Under the pieces are notes generated by a model. That model did no database searches. It saw only the letters and a program-made list of their open reading frames with translations, and was not told where the DNA came from. This document shows positions 54,775-63,078 of a DNA stretch of 64,000 bases, in pieces; the stretch's first letter is position 1; every line of letters starts with the position of its first letter. The stretch spans positions 496,001 through 560,000 of the forward strand of contig NC_010424.1 of assembly GCF_000018425.1 (NCBI RefSeq), written 5' to 3'. A program made the position numbers and the translations under genes. Origin of the DNA: Candidatus Desulforudis audaxviator MP104C. GTDB taxonomy: Bacteria > Bacillota > Desulfotomaculia > Desulfotomaculales > Desulforudaceae.

Positions 54775-57549
54775 ATGGAACCCTGGTACAAGGTCGCTAC
54801 GCCGCGAAAGGAGGTCCGCGAGGGCCGGTCGTTCAACCCGGACGAGTTCGCGATACACTTAGAACAGGTGATTGCCAAGACTGCGCCGGAGGATTATCGG
54901 GAGCCGGAACAGTTTTTTAAACGGACGTGCTTCACCCGAGCCCTGCGCGAGCATGCCGGAATGGTACTCAGGCGCCTTTCCGGCGAGACAGCGAACACCG
55001 CACCGGTCATGACCCTGATTACGCAGTTCGGCGGCGGGAAGACCCACACGCTCACGGCGCTTTATCACCTCGTCACGAGCGGGGCAAAGGCATCCAGCTT
55101 TCCGGGCGTAGCCGGCCTGATTAAGGAGGCGGGCATCAGGGCTGTACCCGAGGCCAGGGTTGCGGTGTTTGTCGGCAACGCATGGGACCCGCAGGAAGGC
55201 CGCGAGACTCCGTGGATCGACATTGCCCGGCAACTGGCCGAGGACAAGGGCGTCCAGGAGCTCGGCACGGCGGCTTTGACCACACCCCCGGGAACGGAAG
55301 CACTCAGCCGTGTATTCAAGGCTGCGGGTAGGCCGGTGCTCCTCCTTTTTGACGAGGTTTTGAACTTTCTCAGCCGCCACCGGGGCATGGCCGAGCAGTT
55401 TCACTCCTTCATCCAGAACCTGACCGTAGCCGCGACCGGCACTGTCCGGTGCGCTGCGGTTATCAGCTTGCCGCGCAGCCAGGTTGAGATGACCGAATGG
55501 GACATGCAGTGGCAGGATAGGATCACCAAGGTGGTGCGCCGCGTTGCCAAGGACCTCATCGCCAACGATGAGACGGAGATCAGCGAGGTCGTACGGCGGC
55601 GGCTCTTTGAGGAGATCGGCAGCGAACGCGTTCGTAAAAAGATATCCAAGGTTTATGCAGACTGGTGCTTCGAGCGCCGGGCGCAGTTGCCGCCCGAGTG
55701 GACGGCCGTAGACAGTGCCGCTACAGAGGCGAGGGCCAGGGAGTACCTGCGCAGCCGTTTTGAGATTTGCTACCCGTTCCATCCGGCCACGCTGTCCGTA
55801 TTCCAGCGCAAGTGGCAGGCCCTCTCGCAGTACCAACAGACCCGCGGGACATTGGCCATGCTTGCCCAGTGGATATCCTGGGCCTACCGCACGGGCTTTA
55901 CCGAGGCGCGCCGCGAACCGCTCATCACGCTTGGCTCTGCGCCCCTGGAGGTACCGGAATTCCGGAGCGTGGTACTCGGGCAGCTTGGGGAATCGCGCCT
56001 TGTGGCCGCTATTGACGCCGACATCGCCGGCGCGCATTCGCATGCCCGGGCACTCGATGCAGATACCAGGGGGGCGTTACGGAATATCCACCGCCGTGTA
56101 GGGACTACGATTCTGTTTGAGTCATCCGGCGGCCAGGTGGACAAGGTGGCGCATCTGCCGGAGCTGCGCTTTGCACTCGGGGAGCCCGACGTGGATACCA
56201 CGTCTATTGACAACGCCGCGTTCGTGCTGGAAGACAAGTCGTACTTTATCCGCCGCGTGGGTTCAGACGGCTTCAAGATCAGTCACCAACCAACCGTCAA
56301 AAAGGTGGTGAACGACCGGCGGGCCTCCCTCGACGAAGAGTCCGAAATCAAGCCCGCTATGCGGACTCTCGTTCAGAAGGAGTTTGATAAGGGCACAAGC
56401 ATCCCCATTGTGCCCTTTCCGGAAGACGGAACTGCCGTACAGGACACACCGAAGCTTACCCTGGTGGTCGTTGATCCCGAATCTGAATGGACGGGAAGCG
56501 GTTCGCTTCGGCAACAGATCGCGGAGTGGACCAAGCAGCGCGGGAAGTCACCCAGGCTTTACCCGGGTTCGCTGGTCTGGTGCATAAAGAAGCCCGGGCG
56601 CGACTTGCGCGATAAGGTTGAGCTGTGGCTGGCCTGGAAGCGTGTGGCCAAAGAGATCGCTGAAGGAACACTTGGCGGTGATTTCGACCGTGCTGATCGA
56701 ATTGAAATTCAATCGAAGGTGGCCGAGGCGGAAAACGCTGCCAAAGATGAGGTTTGGGGCGGTTACCGCTTTGTGGTGATTGCAGACAACCAAGAACCGG
56801 ACGGGCTTAAAACCATAGACCTCGGCGCAGGGCATTCAAGCAGCGGAGAGACGCTTTGCGGACGTGTGATAACGGTCCTGAAGTCCCAGGCTTTGCTTAA
56901 CGAGTCAGTTGGCGCGGGCTACATTGAACGGAACTGGCCGCCTGCTCTGAAGGCGTCGGGAGCCTGGCCGCTTGCCAGTCTGCGGCAGAGCTTCCTTAAC
57001 GGCGCGCTCACGAGGCTGCTTGATCCTGATACGATCCTTAAAGCAAAGATAGTGGAATGGGTATCAAGGGGCGATTTTGGACTCGCTTCGGGCCAGAAGC
57101 CGGGCGGGACGTACGAACGGGTTTGGTTTAGCGAAATGATCGCCCCGGAAGAAGTCGCCTTTGAATCGGGGGTATTTCTTTTAGTCAAAGAAAAGGCTAG
57201 GGCGCTAAAAGCTACCCCTGAACCCGCCGGCGAACCCAAACTTCCTCAACGCCCGGAACAAAAGCCCGGCCCGATTCCAGGTCTAAGCGCTGAGCCTGAA
57301 GCTGAGCCAGAGCCTACGCCTGTAACGGATAAGCGGACCTTTCGGGTTTTCGGCAACGTGCCCCCGGAAATTTGGAACCGGCTGGGGACAAAGGTCCTGC
57401 CAAAGCTTCGCAGCGGATCGGATCTAAGAATCGGCGTCGAGTTCTCCGTAACCGTTGAGGGTCAACTCGCCCGGAGCTTCGAAGCCGACCTTAAGCAGAT
57501 ACTCGCGGATCTGGGCCTGACTAATAGCGTTAAGGTTGACGTTTATTAA
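54775..57549 (+). CDS. DUF499 (COG1483-type) AAA+ ATPase
   Basis: A 924-residue P-loop ATPase, last gene of the operon. Walker A is ITQFGGGKTHTLTALYHL (Lys89) and Walker B is RPVLLLFDEVLNFLSRH (Asp193-Glu194). A sensor/arginine-rich region IISLPR-like (VISLPRSQVEMTEWDMQW) follows. The C-terminus, after a Pro/Glu linker (~800-845), holds FRVFGNVPPEIWNRLGTKVL and RIGVEFSVTVEGQLARSFEA typical of DUF499. Members recur beside DUF1156 methylases and are distantly related to the large BrxC/PglY-type ATPases. ATG 54775 follows AAGGAGGGGG. Confidence 0.9.
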   Translation: MEPWYKVATPRKEVREGRSFNPDEFAIHLEQVIAKTAPEDYREPEQFFKRTCFTRALREHAGMVLRRLSGETANTAPVMTLITQFGGGKTHTLTALYHLVTSGAKASSFPGVAGLIKEAGIRAVPEARVAVFVGNAWDPQEGRETPWIDIARQLAEDKGVQELGTAALTTPPGTEALSRVFKAAGRPVLLLFDEVLNFLSRHRGMAEQFHSFIQNLTVAATGTVRCAAVISLPRSQVEMTEWDMQWQDRITKVVRRVAKDLIANDETEISEVVRRRLFEEIGSERVRKKISKVYADWCFERRAQLPPEWTAVDSAATEARAREYLRSRFEICYPFHPATLSVFQRKWQALSQYQQTRGTLAMLAQWISWAYRTGFTEARREPLITLGSAPLEVPEFRSVVLGQLGESRLVAAIDADIAGAHSHARALDADTRGALRNIHRRVGTTILFESSGGQVDKVAHLPELRFALGEPDVDTTSIDNAAFVLEDKSYFIRRVGSDGFKISHQPTVKKVVNDRRASLDEESEIKPAMRTLVQKEFDKGTSIPIVPFPEDGTAVQDTPKLTLVVVDPESEWTGSGSLRQQIAEWTKQRGKSPRLYPGSLVWCIKKPGRDLRDKVELWLAWKRVAKEIAEGTLGGDFDRADRIEIQSKVAEAENAAKDEVWGGYRFVVIADNQEPDGLKTIDLGAGHSSSGETLCGRVITVLKSQALLNESVGAGYIERNWPPALKASGAWPLASLRQSFLNGALTRLLDPDTILKAKIVEWVSRGDFGLASGQKPGGTYERVWFSEMIAPEEVAFESGVFLLVKEKARALKATPEPAGEPKLPQRPEQKPGPIPGLSAEPEAEPEPTPVTDKRTFRVFGNVPPEIWNRLGTKVLPKLRSGSDLRIGVEFSVTVEGQLARSFEADLKQILADLGLTNSVKVDVY

Positions 57550-57608
57550 TAGTTTGTATACTATGTCCGAATTGTCAGAACTTTAATTAAGGTACGCGTC
57601 CATGGACT

Positions 57609-58079
57609 ATGATTACTTTCAATACCGCACGGGGATTTTTAGAAGAAGTAAACGATGGCGTAACTCGAATAAAGAAGGTCGAGGTAATCCGTCAGTCCTG
57701 GAGTAGCCATTCAGACGTGGAGATAGAATGCCAGCCAAGAACGTTCAGGCGAGGAGATCCTTTAAAAGCGCCGTTTGTTATCACTGCCACTGATTGTGTG
57801 AAACCGAGGTTGGAAGCTCAGCGCAGCCTACCTGCCGTTTTACTTAACGGAGGAACTAACAGGACTCAGTTCACTGTAAGCCGACACATACAACGGGAAA
57901 TTATCGGGAAAGGAGCACGTTGTATAGGCTGTGTAACCGGAGAGGAGAACGAATCGGAGCAGCGACAGTGTGAAGGTAGCATTTCTTTTGTCTCATCCTT
58001 GGCGGGTATCTGCTTATCAGCAGCGTTAATAAGGGAGTTGGCCTTTCCAGGAGATATGGGTGCGCTTCATAACTTTTGA
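57609..58079 (+). pseudogene. 5'-truncated E1/ThiF-like gene
   Basis: A 156-codon frame matching only the second half of a ThiF/E1-like adenylation protein: KVEVIRQSWSSHSDVEIE, FVITATDCVKPRLEAQRSLP, VLLNGGTNRTQFTVSRHI, CIGCV and SFVSSLAGICLSAALIREL. The Rossmann ATP-binding GxGxxG part and the catalytic Cys region are missing, and no ribosome site precedes ATG 57609. It is probably a remnant of a ubiquitin-like conjugation gene of the kind found in other defence loci. Confidence 0.55.
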
Positions 58080-58193
58080 CGCTTTTGGTATAGAGTGGCC
58101 AGTTGATCTTAGCGGCTTATCACCTCTAAGCAATTGTCCGTTGTTTAAAGATCTCCATAATAATAAGAGTGCACTTTAAAGATAATACCAAAA

Positions 58194-58310
58194 GCTTCGG
58201 TAAATGGACGTAAGCTTGTAGAGATTGCCAATGTTCTATCGCTTGGCGAAATCGAACTCACGCTTGAAGAGTTATCGCGAAATGCAGAAAGGTTGAAAGA
58301 TTTCCTCTGA
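58194..58310 (+). pseudogene. unidentified gene remnant
   Basis: A 38-codon stretch reading NGRKLVEIANVLSLGEIELT then LEELSRNAERLKDFL, without a start codon. It has coding-like composition but is too short to name. The area 58080-58193 shows nothing. Confidence 0.25.
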
Positions 58311-58334
58311 GATTGATGACCGTGATCTTGCTCA

Positions 58335-58592
58335 TTGATAAAAGCCGAGTTTTGGGCCGTGATAAAAGCGCTGGAGTGGGCGTGCCGCAATGGTTGCTGC
58401 CGCGTCGACATACACTCCGACTGCCGGGCAGTGCTGGAGGCGCTGAAACTCCGGCGCAGGTGGAGCGAACGCTTCGTTGTCCGGATAATGGAGTTGGCCG
58501 AGCGTCTGGATTCGGTAAACTTCCAGCAAGTATCGAGAAAAGATGTGCGCGAAGCCGACTGGATGTGCAGGGTGAGGGCGAGGGCCGGATGA
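58335..58592 (+). pseudogene. N-terminally truncated RNase H-like gene
   Basis: An 85-codon frame of the RNase HI-like (RVT_3) fold. AEFWAVIKALEWACRNG carries the second catalytic acidic residue, DIHSDCRAVLEAL the third, and QQVSRKDVREAD the last. The first strand with the DGS-type Asp is missing, so it cannot be a complete nuclease. A TTG start is possible but unlikely to yield an active protein. Confidence 0.55.
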
Positions 58593-58687
58593 AGATGCCG
58601 GCCCTTCAATCAAAGCTCTTGAAGGTCAGAGTCTTGTTATAATCCAGTGTTTACTGCTATAGTGAAAGGCAGAAAGGGTGCTCGCAG

Positions 58688-58999
58688 GTGGATATAGCTT
58701 ATATACGGGCAAGAGTTGCGGAAGGCAGGTGGCGTATCAGTTACCACGCCGTACAGCGGTGTGACGAGCGAGACCTGGATGTGGCCGATTTGGTTGCGCA
58801 TCTCTCTGACGGAGAAATTTTAGAGGATTACCCCGACGATCCGAGGGGCCCCAGTTGTCTGGTATTGTGTAAACTTCCGACTGTGGAGTTTTTGCACGTG
58901 GTGTGCGGAAAAGACGAGAAGGATTGGCTGGTTATTATAACCGTGTACCGACCAGAAGAACCGAAATGGGTTGATGAGAGAACCCGAAGGAGGGTGTGA
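58688..58999 (+). CDS. DUF4258 protein, probable MqsR-like toxin
   Basis: A 103-residue protein with the DUF4258 pattern: RISYHAVQRCDERDLDVADL at the start, then EILEDYPDDPRGPSCLVL and VEFLHVVCG...WLVIITVYRPE. DUF4258 proteins are small BECR-fold RNases predicted as toxins, usually encoded just before a YgiT-type zinc-finger antitoxin, which is the case here (3 nt gap). GTG 58688 follows GGTGCTCGCAG weakly. Confidence 0.8.
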   Translation: MDIAYIRARVAEGRWRISYHAVQRCDERDLDVADLVAHLSDGEILEDYPDDPRGPSCLVLCKLPTVEFLHVVCGKDEKDWLVIITVYRPEEPKWVDERTRRRV

Positions 59000-59002
59000 C
59001 AG

Positions 59003-59248
59003 TTGACCGAGTGTAAGCTTTGCGGCGGAAGAGTCACTTTCAAAAAAGTCGATGTTCAAAGGAGCTGGGGCGATAGGTTGGTGATTATCACCGGTGTACC
59101 GGCGTACGTTTGCGGCCAATGCGGGGAGCAGTACTTTGATGCGGATGTGGCCTTGGAGATGGACCGGATCAAAAAAGCAGCCCGCGTTCCAGGCGAGAAG
59201 ATGATCCAGGTGCCGGTACGTCCTTATACGGCCGAAGCCCGGGGATAG
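59003..59248 (+). CDS. YgiT-type zinc-finger antitoxin
   Basis: An 81-residue protein with CKLCGG and CGQCGEQYF cysteine pairs (residues ~4-8 and ~37-45) of the YgiT/MqsA N-terminal zinc domain. The DNA-binding HTH half of MqsA is absent, as in most DUF4258 partners. Presumed to neutralise the DUF4258 toxin. TTG 59003 follows GGAGGGTG across the upstream stop. 59249-59480 contains no gene. Confidence 0.8.
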   Translation: MTECKLCGGRVTFKKVDVQRSWGDRLVIITGVPAYVCGQCGEQYFDADVALEMDRIKKAARVPGEKMIQVPVRPYTAEARG

Positions 59249-59480
59249 GAGCTTAGGACTGCGCGCAGTTTCAGGTTTCCTTTATGTGAGCGGGGGGTAC
59301 GCTTTTAGGGCTGGGATTAAGGGAAATAGGGTACCGGGTACGGTAAAATAATGTCAGGCTGCTCCGTGCGCGACGGTGGGAGTCTGGTGGGGATCGGCTA
59401 CCGGAGGAACCGTTACGGTGTCGGCCCGGGTGGGACAGGTTCTCGGCGGCGGAGCGGCCTGGCTGTTAGGAGGACGAGTA

Positions 59481-59626
59481 TGGTGGACGACGCTTCCGCG
59501 GACAAGAGGCTGGCCGAGGAAATGGAAAAGGGCTATCTCGCTTGTGCGGAGATAAACCTTAAGGATGCCGAATTCTTCTTGCCGGCGCAGGCCGAGGTGG
59601 TGCTGGCCGATGAAAACAACTCCTGA
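59481..59626 (+). CDS. short antitoxin-like protein
   Basis: A 48-codon gene: ATG 59481 follows AGGAGG. The product KRLAEEMEKGYLACAEINLK then DAEFFLPAQAEVVL matches the C-terminal half of MazE/CopG-type antitoxins that partner PemK toxins. No DNA-binding half and no toxin gene is adjacent, so it may be a trimmed remnant still carrying a ribosome site. Overlaps the next gene by 17 nt. Confidence 0.45.
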
Positions 59627-59873
59627 CGCACCAGACAGGAATAACTATCCCAGAAGCGCTGCTGAACCTCGCCCGGACAATAGGCCGTGTTACATTGATC
59701 CGTGCTGTCCCAGTTGCGGTGCGCCGCTGGTTTTGCTTGACCTTCTGAAAAGCCCCGAAACACCCGAGGATGAAATCTGGTACGACGAATTCATCTGCCC
59801 ACAATGCCGGGATGGAATCCATCTTGACTGGCCGGAATCCGAGTTTAAGAAGGTTTTCGAGGCGGAGGAATGA
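59610..59873 (+). CDS. small zinc-ribbon protein
   Basis: An 87-residue protein with CCPSCGAPLVLLDLL and CPQCRDGIHLDWPE, a two-knuckle zinc ribbon with acidic surroundings. Not assignable to a named family. ATG 59610 lies inside the preceding gene, suggesting coupled translation. Confidence 0.5.
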   Translation: MKTTPDAPDRNNYPRSAAEPRPDNRPCYIDPCCPSCGAPLVLLDLLKSPETPEDEIWYDEFICPQCRDGIHLDWPESEFKKVFEAEE

Positions 59874-59988
59874 CGAAGCCGGTGTCGAGAGCGGCGACGC
59901 CGTCCGGGAGGTTGAACCCGCCGCCAGTGCAAGTGCCGCCGCCGGGCAGCTAACCACCGAAGAGATGGAGGCGGTGCGAGGGAATGGC

Positions 59989-60363
59989 ATGGCGGGGAGC
60001 GTCGGCAGGTACGCCAGCTATGTGGGTGGAGTGGCTGCAACTGCGGCTTTTGTCCTGGCTGCAGCGCCAGTGGCTCCGGTCGCTGTAGGGTACCTTAGTG
60101 TCGCTTCGATGGGTGCCGCCGGCACAAGTACAATTACCACCGTCGTCCAATGGAGAAGGGGCGAGATAAGCAGATCCGACGCGGTCCTTTCGATCACGGT
60201 CAACACCGGGGGCCTTGCATTCGGGGTCGCGGCGCGTTCGGTGACCAGCCTCACAAGGGCTTCTGGTGGGCAGGCCTTAAGTTTTATCAGGGCGAGAACG
60301 CTGTCGGGGGCGGGGGCCCTAATGGCCCTGCCATCCTCAACCGGCCGAACCGGCCGCAGGTGA
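59989..60363 (+). CDS. hypothetical Ala-rich membrane protein
   Basis: The frame is open from 59770, but the likely start is ATG 59989 after GAGGGA. The product has a long hydrophobic run (YVGGVAATAAFVLAAAPVAP, then VAVGYLSVASMGAAG) and a basic, Ser/Arg-rich tail. It may be a fragment of a polymorphic-toxin-like protein. No family recognised. Confidence 0.35.
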   Translation: MAGSVGRYASYVGGVAATAAFVLAAAPVAPVAVGYLSVASMGAAGTSTITTVVQWRRGEISRSDAVLSITVNTGGLAFGVAARSVTSLTRASGGQALSFIRARTLSGAGALMALPSSTGRTGRR

Positions 60364-60437
60364 AGCAACGAACGGGGGCCGGGCCTGCGCGGCCCGGTCC
60401 CCATGTTCACCCCTGCCAATAAGGAGGTCGACTTGAC

Positions 60438-60800
60438 GTGGAGGACGATGTTTTAATGATGCGCTTCTGGATCATTACGGTACCCGCGCTCGCAGCCTTT
60501 GTGTGGGGGGGAGTTTGGGGAACGATCAAGCGCTGGTCAATGGAGAAGGTCAGGTTGTTTGGCCTAGTAATAGTGACGATCTACTTACCTGTTTTCACTG
60601 TGTGGGTTATGCAGGCGCCGTGGTGGTGGGGAGTTATTGTGGCTGTTATTGTTCCTCCTGTTGCCTGGTATTACGTCGGAGGATTTCAATCCCTGTACGA
60701 AGCCGACATTTTGGGTTTGAGGAAGGAGCGTGAGGAAAAGAAGAAGCGTGAGGAAGAGAGGAAGAAGCGTGAGGAAAACGAGCGACAGCAGGAGAAATAA
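60438..60800 (+). CDS. hypothetical membrane protein with charged tail
   Basis: A 120-residue protein with three hydrophobic helices (FWIITVPALAAFVWGGVWG, LFGLVIVTIYLPVFTVWV, WWGVIVAVIVPPVAWYYVG) and a C-terminal run of alternating Lys/Arg and Glu (about 30 residues of REEKKKREEERKKREE type) likely forming a cytosolic charged helix. GTG 60438 follows AAGGAGG by 10 nt. No recognised family; perhaps an effector or immunity protein, but that is a guess. Confidence 0.5.
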   Translation: MEDDVLMMRFWIITVPALAAFVWGGVWGTIKRWSMEKVRLFGLVIVTIYLPVFTVWVMQAPWWWGVIVAVIVPPVAWYYVGGFQSLYEADILGLRKEREEKKKREEERKKREENERQQEK

Positions 60801-60975
60801 AACGGTTCTATTCTCTGGTGCGCCGGTCAAGCTCCCTCCAGCCTGCTTCTTTGCCCCGGATTTAAGGGCTTGAGGTCGGCTCTTGAAGCCGGCACGATTT
60901 GAACAACCTTTTTAAGAACGCATCTCCTCTTTTGTGGTAAAATAAGAAGCGAAGTCCGCAGGTGAAAAGGGCGCG

Positions 60976-61203
60976 GTGCGATTGACCGGATACCGCTTCC
61001 TGATAGTAATCGAGAAAGCCGACGGTAACTACTCCGCTTATGCGCCGGATCTTCCGGGCTGTGTGGCTACCGGAGCAACACCGGAAGAGACCAAGCAGCG
61101 GATGGCGGAGGCGATTGCGCTCCACATCCAGGGGCTGCGCGAAGATGGCCTGAAGGTTCCTGAACCTTCGGCTTCCGCGGACTATATTTCGGTTAACTTC
61201 TAG
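60976..61203 (+). CDS. HicB-family antitoxin-like protein
   Basis: A 75-residue UPF0150/HicB domain: YRFLIVIEKADGNYSAYAPD, LPGCVATGATPEETKQRMAE, AIALHIQGLREDG. Complete for the domain but without a C-terminal DNA-binding helix and without an adjacent hicA. GTG 60976. The region 60801-60975 shows no toxin gene. Confidence 0.7.
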   Translation: MRLTGYRFLIVIEKADGNYSAYAPDLPGCVATGATPEETKQRMAEAIALHIQGLREDGLKVPEPSASADYISVNF

Positions 61204-61235
61204 CGCCGGTTTTTAAACGGAAGGAGGAACTAAAA

Positions 61236-61451
61236 ATGTCTGTTGACCGGCTGGTGGAGGAATTTAAAAAGCTCACACCGCGGGAGCAGAAGGAGCTGCT
61301 CCGGCGGCTAAGCGCTTTCGTCACCGTCCGTAAGAAGAGGCTGCAAGGCGAAGAGGATCCGCTCGCCGCGATCATCGGGATTTTCGACGGTCCGGGTACC
61401 GGCTCAACGACTTACAAGGAGGACCTCTACGGTGGCGCCCGCCCCCTCTAA
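61236..61451 (+). CDS. antitoxin-like protein preceding a broken vapC
   Basis: A 71-residue protein, ATG 61236 with GGAGGAACTAAAA upstream. It is helical (DRLVEEFKKLTPREQKELLR) and has an acidic C-terminal part typical of short VapB-type partners that wrap a PIN toxin. The PIN gene starts within its last codons. Confidence 0.6.
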   Translation: MSVDRLVEEFKKLTPREQKELLRRLSAFVTVRKKRLQGEEDPLAAIIGIFDGPGTGSTTYKEDLYGGARPL

Positions 61452-61545
61452 GGTCTTCGTGGACACGGGTGCCTTCATCGCTCTGACAGATAAACGGGAC
61501 ACGTTTCACGAAGCAGCCAAGGCTTTTTACCACAACGCAAAATAA
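61432..61545 (+). pseudogene. truncated VapC-type PIN toxin
   Basis: GTG 61432 follows AAGGAGG and overlaps the antitoxin gene. The product begins SKVFVDTGAFIALTDKRDTF with the first catalytic Asp of PIN ribonucleases and stops after 37 codons at 61545, where about 100 residues should follow. The break coincides with a switch to AT-rich DNA, so an insertion or recombination cut the toxin. Confidence 0.7.
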
Positions 61546-61559
61546 GCTATGGACATGTT

Positions 61560-61886
61560 ATGGCTTTGCAGGAAACATTTAGGGTAAGTTATGGTGCCAT
61601 GTTGTACGCTTTGATGAAATATGGAATCATTAATTCTCCTGCATACGGCAATTTGAAAAAGTTAAGTTCGCCAGAGAATGCTTCGTTATTACAACGATAT
61701 GCCAAAATGTTTGGTGTTACTGATTTAGAAAACCCCACAGCAGGGCAAATGCCCAAGAAATTAGTCCTGGCGTTGACTGCCAATTACAGTGAAGGCAAAA
61801 TAAGTTACGGAAAGTTAAAAAGCATCTTGGGTCTGTGGGGCGTGAAACCGGAAGAGATGGGGTTTGCCCATGAAGATCCTCTCTAA
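61560..61886 (+). CDS. ImmA/IrrE-like C-terminal fragment
   Basis: A 108-residue AT-rich gene. ETFRVSYGAMLYALMKYGII resembles the C-terminal helix region of ImmA/IrrE-family metallopeptidases, but no HExxH zinc motif is present, so the peptidase part is missing. It overlaps the following PIN fragment by 17 nt, a layout in which an HTH/ImmA gene and a PIN gene act as a pair. Probably a remnant. Confidence 0.4.
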   Translation: MALQETFRVSYGAMLYALMKYGIINSPAYGNLKKLSSPENASLLQRYAKMFGVTDLENPTAGQMPKKLVLALTANYSEGKISYGKLKSILGLWGVKPEEMGFAHEDPL

Positions 61887-62031
61887 GCCAAAAGTAGTTA
61901 GTGATGCAGACATTGTTATAAAATTCTGCAAAGCCAGACACCTGGGTCTTTTGGGTGAAGTGTTTTCAGAGGTTTTAATTCCTTTAAGGGTTTTTGAAAA
62001 AACAAGTTTTACTGGGTTGCATTACGCCTAA
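61870..62031 (+). pseudogene. truncated PIN-like gene
   Basis: ATG 61870 starts a 53-residue product: KPKVVSDADIVIKFCKARHL, GLLGEVFSEVLIPLRVFEKT. This is the first strand with the catalytic Asp and the second helix-strand of a PIN domain; it then ends at 62031, 24 nt before the stop codon of the convergent integrase gene, so it was probably cut when that gene arrived. Confidence 0.5.
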
Positions 62032-62054
62032 ATCCAGATTTATAACTTGCCTGC

Positions 62055-62957
62055 TCAGTCCGCCGGGATTCCGGGCCGGATGCGCTCCACCGCCTCCCGC
62101 AGCCGCTTGCTGCTGCAGTGGGCGTAGATGCGGGTCGAGGCCAAGTCGGCGTGGCCCATCAACTCCTGGATGGTGAAGACGTCCGTCCCCTTTTCCAGCA
62201 GCAGCGTGGCGAAGGAGTGCCGGAGCTTGTGCGGGGTGATCACCGCCGGGTCGAGACCCGCCATCCGGACGTACCTTTTGAAGAGCCGCGTCAGGGCGTC
62301 CTTGTTCATCCGGCCGCCCTCCCGGCCCAGGAAAAGGGCGCGATTCTCTAAGGGGAGGCGCGTCTGCAGGTACTCCCAGAGGATCTGCTGCAGTTCCGGG
62401 ATGAGGGGGATCAGGCGTTCCCGCTTCCCCTTGCCCCGCACGCGCAGCGTACCGGCGCCGAGGTCCACATCGTCCCAGTCCAAGCGCAGAAGCTCGCTTC
62501 GCCTCAGGCCGCAGTAGGCCAGGAGATGGAGAATGAGCTTATCCCGTAAATGGTAAGGTCCACCGAGGTGCCCCGGGGCGGTGAGCAGCCACTTCAGCTC
62601 CTCTTCCTTCAGGTAAATCGGGACGCGGTCGGGTTCTTTCGGCGGCCTTATTTTCCGCATCGGGTCCCCGGGTATGTACTCCTGCTCCGCCAGGTAGCGG
62701 AAGAAGGAGCGGAAACAGTGGATCTTCCGCCGCAGGGAGGCAGCCTTGAGCTTCCGCTCCTCCTGAAGCCAGATGAAGTAGCGCCGCAGCACCGGCGTCG
62801 TGAGGTTGGCGAGTTCCGGCGCGATCCGCTCCCGGAAGAGGAAGTCCTCGAGCGGCCTGAGGTCCGAGCGGTAGGCGGCCAGGGTTTCGGGGGAGGCGTC
62901 CTTTTCCGCGCGCAGGTAACGCAGGAACTCCCGAATAACTTCCTGTAAGTGCGACAT
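62055..62957 (-). CDS. XerC/XerD-like tyrosine recombinase next to attR
   Basis: A 300-residue recombinase: core-binding domain LQEVIREFLRYLRAEKDASP, then catalytic Arg in YCGLRRSELLRLDWDD, Lys in LRVRGKGKRERLIPL, HxxR in ITPHKLRHSFATLLLE, LMGHADLASTRIYAH with Tyr nucleophile. Complete and GC-rich, so likely functional. Its start faces the right-hand repeat 121 nt away, the typical position of an integrase beside its own attachment site. 62958-63078 contains an imperfect hairpin (63047-63070) and no gene. Confidence 0.88.
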   Translation of the reverse strand: MSHLQEVIREFLRYLRAEKDASPETLAAYRSDLRPLEDFLFRERIAPELANLTTPVLRRYFIWLQEERKLKAASLRRKIHCFRSFFRYLAEQEYIPGDPMRKIRPPKEPDRVPIYLKEEELKWLLTAPGHLGGPYHLRDKLILHLLAYCGLRRSELLRLDWDDVDLGAGTLRVRGKGKRERLIPLIPELQQILWEYLQTRLPLENRALFLGREGGRMNKDALTRLFKRYVRMAGLDPAVITPHKLRHSFATLLLEKGTDVFTIQELMGHADLASTRIYAHCSSKRLREAVERIRPGIPAD

Positions 62958-63078
62958 AACACCCCTCCGTAACTTTAATTACGTATATTGCCCCTCGACC
63001 GGGTCGCGGTGCGGACCCGGAACCCCTTGGTATTCCTTGAAGACAGCAAGAAGGCACCCTTGGGTACCTTCTCCGTGT

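Noticed and set aside
59950-60363. Double-glycine bacteriocin leader (LTTEEMEAVRGNG) with an Ala-rich core
   Set aside because: No start codon or ribosome site precedes the leader in that frame, the cleavage pair is Asn-Gly, and no exporter or immunity gene is nearby.
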